Below, one piece after another: positions 1-9,198 of a DNA stretch of 17,706 bases; position 1 is the stretch's first letter, and every line of letters begins with the position of its first letter. Below the pieces are notes generated by a model, which was not told the origin of the DNA, did no database searches, and saw nothing but the letters and a program-made list of their open reading frames with translations. This DNA is from Ochromonadaceae sp. CCMP2298 (taxonomy: Eukaryota; Sar; Synurophyceae; Ochromonadales; Ochromonadaceae): positions 1-17,706 of the forward strand of contig MU634002.1 in assembly GCA_026770595.1 (NCBI GenBank). Direction: 5' to 3'. The position numbers and the translations under genes were made by a program.

Positions 1-82
1 GGGGCAGGGGTCTAGCTTCGGGATGGGCATGGGGCAAGGGCAGGGGTCTAGCTTCGGGATGGGCATGGGGCAGGGGCAGGGG
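1..82 (+). repeat. 36-bp coding tandem repeat (Gly/Met/Gln-rich)
   Basis: A 36-bp unit starts at 1 and again at 37, nearly identical, with a degenerate third part from 73. It encodes the 12-residue unit GQGSSFGMGMGQ in the frame of position 2. The repeat probably continues to the left of the window, where the gene begins. Confidence 0.85.
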
Positions 83-945
83 GAGGGAGAGGGGCAGACC
101 GCCGACCAGCAGGAGCTGAACGAGATGGTATCCAAGCTGGCCGTGCTGATGCGGTCGGACCCTGACGCGCGACCTGATGGCCCGCCAGCGAGGTGCCGGA
201 GAGCATACAGACTGGCAGGTGGTACCAGAAGGACACGCGCGTCCTCCACGAGCCCGAGTTCAAGCAGATGGTCGCCCAGAACGCGGCCAGGGGGACCCTG
301 CCAGAATCCCACCTGCAAGAGATCGACGCAGGTGGGATGCTTGGTGGCGTCATGCGCATCATCATGAACCGACCCCCTGCGGAGGAGCCCCCGGTCAGCG
401 GCAGGGGCCACACCCACCAACCCACCCCAGCGAAGGGGATCGCCTTAGGGCGGGCTGGGCGGTTGTTCCACCCGCCGGGCGGCCTAGAGGCCCTGGAGGG
501 GGGGAGGGTGCTGGATCAGCTACGAGAGAAGATCGAAGCGCTGTCTGATTCCCGTAAACGCCTCAACCTTCGCAGCAGGAGGAGGGGCGCCTCTATCGCG
601 CTCTACGCGGGCAGGCCGGGAAACTCCCTGGACGACTCCGAGCGGTGGGTAGCACACCACTACCCCCACTCCGACAACTCCAAGAAGTCCGCCCGCTGCA
701 TCCTTGTGATCAACGAGGAGGGGGCCAGATGGCTCCTTCGCGTCACCTCCGGCCCGCAGCTGCGCAACTTCATCCTGGAGACCGGTGATTTCCTCTGGCT
801 GTCCCCCACCATCAGGGGCTGCCACAACGATGCTATCATGCACCAGCCCTGGACAGCGGGCTGGAACATGATAGTCATGTATGACTACGCTGTGGAGGAG
901 GAGGAGGTGGAGGGATTCATGGCCCAGCTGAACAAGAACCTCTAA
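1..945 (+). CDS. Unrecognised protein, 5'-partial and frame-broken; possible 2OG-oxygenase-like C-terminus
   Basis: The 3' part of a gene whose start lies outside the window. The N-terminal part reads in the frame of position 2: a Gly/Met/Gln repeat, then a helical stretch (QELNEMVSKLAVLMRSDPDA). Sense then jumps to the frame of position 1, open from 178 to the TAA at 943-945. I find no plausible GT-AG intron joining them (the candidate 128-188 breaks phase), so a small indel between about 165 and 195, or a decayed gene, is likelier. In the downstream frame, numbered from the GTG at 193, the last 100 residues resemble the double-stranded beta-helix of 2-oxoglutarate/Fe(II) oxygenases: HSD at 159-161, a following strand CILVIN, then ETGDFLWLSP and His211/His217 before a hydrophobic strand. 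The usual 2OG-binding Arg is not evident. That assignment is tentative; the gene is otherwise unrecognised. Confidence 0.55.
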
Positions 946-1561
946 TCATGATGGACTTACTTAGCTAACAGGATTTTAAAAAGTGTACCTATTGCCTACG
1001 ACTTAATTATGTAGCAGTATCCCGCCATAAACTGCGCCTCACCCTTTGTGAAGTGCGGCATACTGTCACGGCAGGTTGGGGATCGGTGGCGCCGGGGCAC
1101 CTGATTCTTCCTCTCTGTTCCTCTTTGTCGCCATATCTGATGATCTTGTCTTGCGATGATGCTGTTGCTGCTGTGACCGGCTATGGAGTGTTGGACCGGC
1201 CTTCGATTCAATTGTGATAGAACTGCAACAAGTGATGAGCTCCAAGCTTCTGGATCTTCCGCTGCAACCCTGGCAACAGGCGCTTCTAACAGTTCAGGAG
1301 GATCTCGTTCAAAATCTACATGGCATACTTCACGCAAGGAACCCTGTCACTCCCGTCTATTCAGATGAAACATCGCCGAAATCATTTTAAACCCCCCTTT
1401 TTTTGAAGGTCCCATTCAGGAAGGTGGGCGGGGAGAACAGTACACTTGGGGGGTGGGGACCTGGCTTATGCAGACAGAGGACTGCTCAGATGTCCTAATA
1501 ACCCCCTATACGCTGTAAATTTAGTTAGCAGCTCACAGACACAGAAACACTCTATGGCAGC
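946..1561. other. Intergenic region between convergent 3' ends
   Basis: About 616 bp between the TAA of the left-edge gene and the TAA of COG1 on the other strand, so it should hold both 3' untranslated regions. There is no AATAAA on either strand near the two stops. Short open frames exist but none has a recognisable product. A C-run followed by a T-run lies near 1390-1405, and G-rich stretches near 1420-1460. Confidence 0.6.
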
Positions 1562-4500
1562 TTAACCCCACCAGTTCATCACCCCCCCTGCTGCGCTCTT
1601 ACTCTTCGCAGTGCTAGCGGCCACCGTCTTGTCGGATTTCACCCCCACACTCTTCCCCACTGCACCTGCACCCGCACCCGCACTGTCGGCATCCACCTCT
1701 CGGCTGTAGCTGACGGGGGCGGTGGACACGGCGAGGGGCAGCAGCTCAAAGCGGGCGGCACTGTGTGACTGGCTGGGGAATGCCCCGTCCAGTAGGGTGC
1801 TCTTGGAGGCCCCCCGGGAGGTGGGCGACTTCGCGGCAGATGTGGGCATGGGCGCGCTATGTGGGAGCAGCAGAGCCACGCTGCTGGCGTGCGCAGTGGC
1901 GGCCCGCTGCACGGTGGAGAGCACCAGCTCCGCGGTGATGGGGTCGAGCTGCTCGGTCCACAGCTCGATCGTGCTACGCAGTCCCACCTTCCCACCACCC
2001 TTAGCCCCCCTACCCCCCTTACGCTCCTGCCTCTGCCCCTGGCTGCCGTCGGGCAGCCCCCACTGCCTCGCCAGCAGGTCGCATATAGTAAGATCGAACA
2101 CACACTGCAGACTGGCCTCCTCTACTGCCCCAGCCCCTAGCCCCGCCCCAGAGGCCTTGAGACCCCCCAGCACTTTCCTGCTGACGTACAGTACGTACGC
2201 CATGCCGATATGCACCAGCAGGCGGTTGGCCACGTGCGCCAGCACCACGTGAGAGGCCCCCGCCCCCGTCCCCGTCCCCGCCCCTGTCCCCGTTCCTGTT
2301 CCGGCCCCTGTTCCTGCTCCGCCAGCCATGGCCGCCCAGACGCCCACACTGTTGACGAAAGGCGCCGCCTCCTCCTCCACCACCTCGTCCATCAAATCGT
2401 CGTAACCGTCGTACTCTGGCTTCTCCACCTCCCTCACCTCCTCGGCAGTGCAGGCGACCGGCACCGTCTGCATGGTGTCAATGCTGACCATAGCCGCAGT
2501 GCCGTGCTGGTTGATGCGGTGCCAGAAGGCTCTCAAAGAGGCAGAGGCGCCGTTAGGTATCTGCATCTTTTCCGTATCCTCACCCCCATCTAGGTCTATT
2601 GACTGCGTCACCCAGGAGAGCCTGAAGGGCGCCAGACGTAGTCGGTCCTTCCCCCCAGATCTCCCCGACTCCTCTTGGGACAAGCCCAGCTCGTGCAGTA
2701 GGTGGGTGGATAAGGCGTGGCCCAGCATGTGCACTGTGCAGGCGGCCCAGGTGGTGTGCGTCAGGGCCAGCAGGTGGTCCAGACAGGCCTCAAGGCGACT
2801 AATGGGTGCGAAGTGCTCCTTAGAAAGCAGTGTGGAGCCGCAAATGAGCGCGAACTCTGAGTAGGCGAGGGTGGGGGTGGTTGCGAGAGTGAGGCTGAAG
2901 TTCCCGCTAAGTTGGGTGGCGGCGCTGGGATCTGCGCCGGCGCCGCCGATGGCTTGCAGCGCCTGGAGGGTGAACAAGATTGAAGAATAATGAAGAATGG
3001 AGAATGGAGAATGAAAAATGAATTCAGAGGGTGAGAGGTGAGGTCGAGTGCACGAGAGGAAGTATTTACTACAGCAATAGTAGTTATAGTAGTAATAGTA
3101 GTAATAATAGTTGTAGTAATAGTAGCACAAACTCTTACCTCCACCGCCTCTGCATAGCTCAGCAGCCCGCTGCCGTTAGCGTCCGCGATCTCGAAAGCCG
3201 ACCTGAACTGGTCCTCTGTGTTGCTAGAGCTGGGGTCAGACCGGTCCTTCAGCTGGGACGCCTTGTCCTCCAGCGCGAGGTGCAGAAAGCCCCCCCGTAT
3301 CTTGAACAGCCACGATATACGGCCCACGAACAGCAAAGCCGACAGCAGGGTTTGGTCGGCCAGCGCAAGCGTGCGCGGGGGCGTTCCTGTGGCTGTGTTG
3401 TTGAAGTTGGCCCCGCTGTACTTGCGCACCAGGTCCTGCATCGCGGGGGGGAGGATATTGTCGCTCTTTGGGCAGGCGAAGCAGTCAAACAGCGCATCAC
3501 CTTTTGACACAACGCAGCCCCTTCTGGCGAGGGCCTTGGTGACACTCTCCGCTATGTTGCGCAGCAGCACCATGGTGTGTCCGACCAGTTGGGCGCACTG
3601 GGTGCGCAGGGCCCCGGAGAGCGCGTCCACCGCCTGGGGGTCCTCCCCCCGCCCGTGCGAGGGCTCGTCCACCTGCACCTGATGGAGGGTAAAGGACGGA
3701 GAAAAAGCACGGAGACGGAGAACGGAGACGGAGACGGAGAAAGGAGGAAAGGCGTCAGAACAGACCAGTGCACGCTCGGGCATATAGACAAACAGCCATA
3801 GACATAGACGCTTAGACATGCAGGCATATAGACAGATATACCGACATACAGACATAAACATATACCAAATACCGACATAAACATATACCATATACATAAG
3901 GACTTACCGGATCCACTACGCTGGCCAGCAGCTGCGAGACGTCCCTCTCGAAGTGCAGGCGGATCGCCTCCGCCATCTGGTACAGCCTGGGAGAGGAGAT
4001 CTGAGACACGTCGCTGCTGTAGTCGCTCAGGGGTAGAGCAGCCCCAGACCCAGACCCAGACCCAGCTATAGGCGCAGAGCCAGATGCTGAGGCAGACGCA
4101 GACGCTGAGATAGAGTCCGATGGTGTCACAACGGTAAGTGAGTGCAGCTCCACCACCACCCCCTGCATGCGCAAAGCCCTCAGCACGTGCGCCTTGGTGT
4201 TCGCCAGCACCTCATCGCACGAGCGCCTGAGCAGCCTCTCCACCTGATACAGGAAGCAGGCACGGAAAACGCCCGTCCACAGGTACGCCTTGCCCTGGTT
4301 GCCCTGGGCCCCGTGGGGGGCTAGCAGCGCGCTGGCGTCTTCCCAGTGCGCCTGGGCGTAGCTGAAGGCACTCCACCGAGGAGGGGACTCCTCCCCCAGA
4401 TCACTCACCCCCCTCTTCCTCGCCTCGCTGACGCTCGCCCCTCGCACCCTACCCGCACCCACGGGTGTCTTGCCTTCCTCCACCTGTATACAGCACCACC

Positions 4501-5703
4501 ACACCAGCTGCTGCAGCTGCGCCACATCCGTCGCACTGGTCAGCTGCGCCAGCACCCCCTTCACCCTGCCCGTCACCGTGTCCAGCACAGGTCCCAGCCA
4601 TGCCTTAAAACTCTGCCGGCACTCGCGCACAGCGGCAGCAGCGCTGGGCGCGCCCGCAGAGGCCTTGGCGAAATCGTACACCAGAGCCCCTTCGTCTACA
4701 TTGAGGGCATAGGACTGCAGCTGCTTGACGCTGTCTTGCAGCAATGCCTTCTGGAAGTGCCCCACCAGCCCAGGCACCTTCCTGTCCCTATCCCTGCCCT
4801 GCCCCTCCTCCACGGGCGCTACGAAAAGCAGATGCACGTCGATGATGATGTGCTGCAGCAGGCGCACGATCGCCGTAACCGCGGCAGAAGCGGAAGCAGG
4901 ATCACTCCTCTGTCCGAACCGCGCCAGCACCGCCCTCACTCTCATGTCTGCGGCTGTTAGATACAGCGCCAGGAGAGACTTACTGCCGTCTAGCACGCTC
5001 AGCGCAGCCAGCGCCCTGGCTTTCTCTACCACCGCAGAAGAGTGCTCGGGCGGATCCTCGTCTGACGCGAGCAGCAGCAGCTTCGCATCCTCCACCACCG
5101 TGTCCCTCAGAAAGCATACGTCTTGCAGATTAGCTACCTCTAAGGCGCTCAGGGTGTCAGACACCTTCTGCAGCAGCTGGCAGGAGGTGTCGCTGAAGGC
5201 GTCTGCGAATCTGGGGCCGGCGGATGAAGACTTGCAAAGCGTCTGGCTGCACAGGATGAGCTGTGCGGCGTCGTAGATGGCACAGTCGTCCAGACTATCC
5301 CACACAGTCGCGCTGGTCAGATCTGCAAGAAGAATGTTTTAGTGTGAGCAATGGGGGTGGAGGGGAAGCGATGGAGAGGGGTGTTACCTTGGATGGGGGT
5401 GACGGCCGCAGTGGTGGCGCTGTCTCCACCCTCGGGCAGCGCGTGGAGAAGCAGTGTTTTGGACTTGGCGATCAGGGACTGATTCAGCTGCCAGGATTGT
5501 TCGATGGCCTCCTCAATAGCTATGCTTTTCTCCTTCATCTTTGTTATTTTGTCGGCGGACTGGATGAAGTCGTGGTACTTTGAGCCAACCATCTGCTGCA
5601 GCTCCGTCTTTCTGCTCGATGAGTCCCGCTCCAAGGAATTCACCAGGTCGCGCAACTCCCCAACGGAGCGCGAGCGCAGTAGATCGTCCGCCAAAGATGT
5701 CAT
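1562..5703 (-). CDS. COG1: Conserved oligomeric Golgi complex subunit 1 (COG1), four exons
   Basis: COG1 belongs to lobe A of the COG complex, which tethers vesicles at the Golgi during retrograde transport. Exons: 5703-5388, 5322-3908, 3678-3139, 2962-1562. Introns of 65, 229 and 176 bp all have GT-AG ends and keep frame, giving about 1223 residues; animal COG1 is near 980. The start is the ATG at 5703-5701; the frame upstream has only a TTG. The N-terminus matches the COG1 family pattern: a DLLRSRSVGELRDLV segment, then TELQQMVGSKYHDFIQSADK, a helical bundle. Near the C-terminus, WTEQLDPITAELVL followed by a helix matches the conserved late COG1 block. The extra length comes from low-complexity inserts (Ser/Ala/Gly in exon 2; Gly/Ala/Thr and a Lys/Gly/Arg loop in exon 4) and an EF-hand at residues 743-754. 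The gene is divergent from the sphingolipid phosphatase. COG1 identity is well supported; exon edges are inferred. Confidence 0.9.
2257..2325 (-). repeat. Gly/Ala/Thr minisatellite in COG1 exon 4
   Basis: Imperfect 6- and 12-bp units that read as alternating Gly-Thr and Gly-Ala on the minus strand, in frame with COG1. It is a low-complexity insertion between two helical parts and is absent from typical COG1. Confidence 0.8.
3068..3126. repeat. Trinucleotide (TAG/TAA-type) microsatellite in COG1 intron 3
   Basis: Imperfect repeats of TAG, TAA and related triplets on the plus strand, lying entirely within the intron 3138-2963. An antisense-looking Tyr-rich open frame here is only a reading of this repeat. 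Confidence 0.85.
3139..3219 (-). other. EF-hand calcium-binding motif inside COG1
   Basis: Helix E (EDQFRSAFEIA), then the 12-residue loop DANGSGLLSYAE at COG1 residues 743-754, ending just before the exon 3/4 splice. Loop positions 1 (Asp), 3 (Asn), 5 (Ser), 6 (Gly), 8 (Leu) and 12 (Glu) all fit the canonical consensus. Helix F continues in exon 4 with ALQAIGG at 2962-2942. Calcium binding is inferred from the motif. Only one hand is seen; EF-hands usually pair. Confidence 0.75.
3695..3746. repeat. GGAGAC-type hexamer repeat in COG1 intron 2
   Basis: A purine-rich hexamer tract on the plus strand gives a pyrimidine-rich stretch just upstream of the intron 2 acceptor (3680-3679) on the coding strand. 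It may double as the polypyrimidine tract. Confidence 0.8.
3829..3896. repeat. AT-rich tandem repeat in COG1 intron 2
   Basis: Short GACATA-like units lead into two near-identical 23-bp copies at 3851-3873 and 3874-3896. The tract directly follows the intron 2 donor on the coding strand and is far more AT-rich than the flanking exons. Confidence 0.8.
4043..4109 (-). repeat. Ser/Ala and Ser/Gly hexamer repeats in COG1 exon 2
   Basis: Hexamers on the minus strand encode a Ser-Ala run, then a Ser-Gly run. They form a flexible linker between two predicted helical regions of COG1 and keep frame. Confidence 0.75.
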
Positions 5704-6170
5704 TGCAGAGAGCCGAAAATTCAGTCCAGAGGGGATTCCCCGCAGCAATCGAAGCTCGCCCGCAGCTTCCGACGCACGCTTGCAAACGACGGCGCTATTC
5801 GACGCCTGCTGCTACCAAGGCCTCTACGACGGCGCCAAGCAGTGGATGTGGGTTGAGGCACCTAGAAGACCTGGGAAACTGGCAAGCCAAGCAGACCCCT
5901 CGTGACAATGGATCAGTGTGAACCGCTTTCTTCTTGAAAATTTCGATACAAAACCCACAAAAGGAATCGTATAATTTAATTTAATACCCATATCTAATGT
6001 GAGGGCTTTAATATGGATCGTAGATGGTGGAGTGCCGAAGAGAGAGACAGGGCACGGAGTAGAGTGATTGCTGGACTTGTGTGGACACAGCCACAGCATC
6101 CACAGCAGCCACAGTAGTAGCAGCAGGTTTGGTTGCAGCAGCAACAGCAGCAGCAGCAGAGAGAGAGAAG
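5704..6170. promoter_or_regulatory. Divergent promoter region, COG1 and sphingosine phosphatase
   Basis: 467 bp separate the two start codons, so both promoters and 5' UTRs must lie here. An AT-rich island at about 5969-5986 is the only TATA-like candidate and would serve the plus-strand gene at about 185 bp from its ATG; this is weak. The last 50 bp are a CAG-rich leader. Confidence 0.5.
6119..6170 (+). repeat. CAG repeat and GA run in the phosphatase leader
   Basis: CAG/GTTGCAG triplets, then a short GA run, end immediately before the ATG at 6171. The frame stays open upstream to 6081, but begins only with GTG and reads as Ala/Thr low complexity, so I treat it as 5' UTR. Confidence 0.7.
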
Positions 6171-7442
6171 ATGAGTGCTCAGAAACCAATGTTAGGGATT
6201 GCGCGATGGGCCCACGAGGGTCTCATGCCATGGGTCACTGGCCCCGAGGCCGTCAATACAGTAGCCAATTTCCAGCGGGCCTGCGGCCTCCGGCCGGATG
6301 GGACCGCGTCCAACAAGTTTCTGTACTACTACTTCAAGATTAGCAGCGCAGCGGGCGAGGAGATCTACAGCCTCATGCCCTTGCTGTTCTGGGTGTCCTT
6401 TCCTGTCGGGCTGTCCTTCCTCACTAACTTCCTCGTACTGCAACTGGCGGGACAGCTCACCAAGGAGTTTTTCATGCTGCCTCGACCACGCACTGCCGAC
6501 TACCCCGCTTGCAAAAACCCTATCGTGAAGCTGGATCGCTCCTACGACACCGAGTACGGACTGCCCTCCACGCACACCATCGCAGGAATGCTGCCCACTG
6601 TGGTTATGCTGATTCTCCAGCGCCACGGCGTGCCTGTTGAGCCGCAAGCCTGGGTCGGAGGGGCGGTCTACTTTCTCTCAGTGGCACTCAGCAGACTGTA
6701 TCTGGGCGTTCACTCTGTCTACGACCTGCTGGCCGGCGCCCTGCTCGGCGTGAGCGGCATCCTCTTCCTGCACCTCTGCGGGGATTCTATCGACGTGGTA
6801 CTCTACCAGCACGAGACATACGCTGTGCCCCTGCAGGCCCTCTGTCTCTTCTTATTCCTCTTCGCATACCCGCGACGCGGTCCCTGGAGCGTGTCCTGGG
6901 GAACCTCTGCGCAAATCATGGGACCCTTTGTGGGGCTCGCTGGCGCTATGTGGTACATGTTCAATGTCGACAGAGGTCTGCTGGACGTGCTGCTGCAGGC
7001 GTCTCTCATCGCGCCCCGCCCGCACCTTCTGCACACACACTCAGAGCCCCTCTCCCTCGCATCCCCTATGAGCTTCGTGTCCTACTGTGTGCAGGTGGAA
7101 CCCGGGACCCACTGGCGCAACGACGGGCCAGCCAGTTTCTGGTCCCTCTCCTGGCAGACCGTGGCGCTGCGACTTTTGGTATCCTTTGCCCTCATGGGGT
7201 TGACGAAGGTGCTCTCAAAAGCTCTGCCCAATATGCTGCTGTGCTGGGCCAGCCAGCGAGGACTGCTGGCCAGCGTGCCTAAGCAGCAAGAGTGCGACTG
7301 TTTCGGAAACATCGTGCCCATCCACAAGCGATACAGCGTCGAGGTCACCACGCGCATGATCAACTACGCTTTCAGCGGCGTCGTCTGCGTGGCGGTCTGT
7401 CCAGTCGTCTGGCTGCTGCTGCCGCAGTTGCCATCTGCATAG
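6171..7442 (+). CDS. Sphingosine-1-phosphate phosphatase (PAP2 superfamily)
   Basis: A 423-residue, intronless, multi-pass membrane enzyme that should dephosphorylate long-chain base phosphates in the ER membrane, returning them to sphingosine or phytosphingosine for ceramide synthesis. All three PAP2 phosphatase motifs are intact: KEFFMLPRP at 98-106, PSTH at 132-135 within EYGLPSTHT, and SRLYLGVHSVYD at 174-185 with catalytic His181 and Asp185. The EYGLPSTHT form separates sphingosine-phosphate phosphatases (SGPP1/2, yeast LCB3/YSR3) from general PAP2 enzymes. About eight hydrophobic segments are visible. The length is close to that of SGPP and yeast LCB3 proteins. The first in-frame ATG is at 6171; upstream in-frame sequence has no ATG. 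An AATAAA lies 255 bp past the stop. I am sure of the family and fairly sure of the substrate class. Confidence 0.9.
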   Translation: MSAQKPMLGIARWAHEGLMPWVTGPEAVNTVANFQRACGLRPDGTASNKFLYYYFKISSAAGEEIYSLMPLLFWVSFPVGLSFLTNFLVLQLAGQLTKEFFMLPRPRTADYPACKNPIVKLDRSYDTEYGLPSTHTIAGMLPTVVMLILQRHGVPVEPQAWVGGAVYFLSVALSRLYLGVHSVYDLLAGALLGVSGILFLHLCGDSIDVVLYQHETYAVPLQALCLFLFLFAYPRRGPWSVSWGTSAQIMGPFVGLAGAMWYMFNVDRGLLDVLLQASLIAPRPHLLHTHSEPLSLASPMSFVSYCVQVEPGTHWRNDGPASFWSLSWQTVALRLLVSFALMGLTKVLSKALPNMLLCWASQRGLLASVPKQQECDCFGNIVPIHKRYSVEVTTRMINYAFSGVVCVAVCPVVWLLLPQLPSA

Positions 7443-7626
7443 TCCCCATAGAAGAAGTAAGGAACCTACCGGTAGAATATTGCTGAATATGTAAGTTGTT
7501 ACAATATTATCAGCCATAAGACACAAAGCTTGTTTCTTAAACATTAATGCTTCAACATCTAAAGCTATGGAACAGTATATACAGCACACACGACAGGGGA
7601 AATGGATGAAACATTTGATCCGGGCG

Positions 7627-7650
7627 ACCACCACCACATTTGGTGGTGGT
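7627..7650 (+). other. Perfect 10-bp hairpin in the phosphatase 3' region
   Basis: ACCACCACCA at 7627-7636, loop CATT, then TGGTGGTGGT at 7641-7650. It lies upstream of the AATAAA and so should be in the 3' UTR. A role in mRNA stability or 3'-end formation is possible but not shown. Confidence 0.6.
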
Positions 7651-7696
7651 GGGCGGTAAGAGGTACGTGCCTCCTTAATTATTGTACTACGCTCCC

Positions 7697-7702
7697 AATA
7701 AA
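7697..7702 (+). terminator. Canonical polyadenylation signal AATAAA
   Basis: A perfect AATAAA, 255 bp downstream of the phosphatase stop and 110 bp before the stop of the convergent gene. It is the only such hexamer I found in a sensible position in the window. Confidence 0.6.
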
Positions 7703-7812
7703 GGGGGTGTAAATTGAACCTGGTGCAAAACGAGGGACCAAAATTTGGGGAACCTGGGAAACGAGGAATCAGGAGTTGGGGTGCCACCAAAGGTAAGTGT
7801 GGTCAGGCGGGC

Positions 7813-9198
7813 TCACTTGTATCCACTGAACATGTCTGATAATTCCTCTGTGGTGACGACGCTGCCCGGGCGGTCCAGGAACTGTGCCCTTCTAGGCTCT
7901 GCCTGGAACTGCTGCGCGTTCATCATCTCTGCTTGCTGGATGCTGGCCAGCGTCAGCTCGATCGACGTTAGGGAGGTGAGTGTCGGCGGAGGCGGGGCAG
8001 AGGTAGTGTTGAGTGGTATCTCGGTCCAGGAGAAGCCCCGCTGGTAGTCCACTGGCTCTGTCAGCTGCTGCTCCACGTTAGCTAGGCCGTTCACAGCCGA
8101 GTTCGATCGAGACAGGTTCAGCAATCCCAGTCCAAAGTTCTCCGTGGCCTCCTGCCAGATAGCGAAGGTCTTCTGCGCGTCTGCGGAGAGCAAGGCCGAC
8201 CCCTCTTCGCTGTCAGTCGTGCCCTGGCTGCGCACCCCCGAGGAGGAGCGAGATTGTTTGTCGCGGAACTGGCCTAGTGTCCCGTAGGGCTCGGCGAATG
8301 TGAAGGCACTGGGGAGAGACATACTGCTGCTGTGAGGCATCTCACTCATACCCATCCCGCTCATACCCATGGCACTCATAGCGCTGATCCCGCTCATACC
8401 GCTCATCCCCATCCCACTCATACCCATCCCAGTCATGCCACCCATCCCCATCCCAGCCATCGCGCTCATCCCAGCAAGTCCATCCATCCCGCCACCACCC
8501 ACCAGCCCGCTGATATCCTGCATCCCCTGCATCCCCTGCATCCCCGTGAGTCCATACATTTCTGACAGTCCCGCCATCTCGCCCTTCCTCCGCTTCTTAT
8601 GCCCTATCGGACTCTTCGGCGCCTGCCCCATGGCCATGGCCTTCTTCTTCAACTTCGTCTTGCCCCTCTCGTTCGGCTTCACCTCCCCCTCGTGCTCGAA
8701 AATAGAAACGCGGTTGGCGGTGGCCTTCGTCTGACCCGAACCTGTCACGTACTTGGCGTCCCAGCCCTCCACCACCTTGGGCACCACCTGCATGGCCAGT
8801 CCTTTGTTCTTCTTGGCTGGGATCATGGAGAACATAATGTACATCCAGTTCGCGGTATGCCACAGCGCCCGCCGCTCACAGTCAGGCTCGTCAGCAAAGC
8901 GCTCGCCGTAGATCTCCGTGAAGTTCTCCATAACGGGGTACTTCATGGTCTCCAGGGGGGTGCGCTCCTTCACGGCGAGGAGAATCACGTACCACAAGGC
9001 GCACAGAAGCACGCCGTCTTTGTGCAGACCTGTCACGTCCAGATTTATCATATTGGCCAGCTCGAACATCTTCAAGTTAGGTGTGGGGTCCACGTCCATC
9101 GGAATTCTGCTCACCGTCTCTTTGACGGCCCCTTGGAACTTCTCCAGGCACTGCCTCTCCTCAGGGGTAAGAGCGTTGTCCTCCATGAAGTCGATCAT
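7813..9198 (-). CDS. Unrecognised protein with a basic patch and Met/Gly-rich repeat
   Basis: A 461-residue frame from the ATG at 9198 to the TGA at 7815-7813, not recognised as a known family. Residues 1-150 look folded and helical, with many Trp, Cys and Met and a hydrophobic stretch at 62-76 (GVLLCALWYVILLAV). Residues 179-206 are strongly basic (TKLKKK, HKKRRK), like a nuclear localisation signal. Residues 208-293 are a Met/Gly/Ser repeat of GMSGM/GMGM type. The C-terminus is Ser/Thr/Pro-rich and ends ELSDMFSGYK. The frame stays open upstream of the ATG to 9276 and reads plausibly (PPERTSHLGAKLLE), so an upstream exon joined at an acceptor near 9254 is possible; I chose the first ATG. The basic patch plus a low-complexity tail would suit a nuclear regulator, but this is inference. 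Confidence 0.7.
   Translation of the reverse strand: MIDFMEDNALTPEERQCLEKFQGAVKETVSRIPMDVDPTPNLKMFELANMINLDVTGLHKDGVLLCALWYVILLAVKERTPLETMKYPVMENFTEIYGERFADEPDCERRALWHTANWMYIMFSMIPAKKNKGLAMQVVPKVVEGWDAKYVTGSGQTKATANRVSIFEHEGEVKPNERGKTKLKKKAMAMGQAPKSPIGHKKRRKGEMAGLSEMYGLTGMQGMQGMQDISGLVGGGGMDGLAGMSAMAGMGMGGMTGMGMSGMGMSGMSGISAMSAMGMSGMGMSEMPHSSSMSLPSAFTFAEPYGTLGQFRDKQSRSSSGVRSQGTTDSEEGSALLSADAQKTFAIWQEATENFGLGLLNLSRSNSAVNGLANVEQQLTEPVDYQRGFSWTEIPLNTTSAPPPPTLTSLTSIELTLASIQQAEMMNAQQFQAEPRRAQFLDRPGSVVTTEELSDMFSGYK
8334..8560 (-). repeat. Met/Gly coding minisatellite
   Basis: Imperfect 9- to 15-bp units built on ATGGG(A)ATGAGCGG-like sequence on the minus strand, all in frame with the gene at 9198-7813. 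They encode alternating Gly-Met and Ser-Gly-Met units. Confidence 0.85.

Noticed and set aside
128-188. A GT-AG intron that would mend the frame of the left-edge gene
   Set aside because: Splice phases do not match: it joins to the wrong frame.
996-1337. Minus-strand open frame of 113 codons between the left-edge gene and COG1
   Set aside because: Composition looks non-coding, it has no recognisable domain, and it overlaps the expected 3' UTRs.
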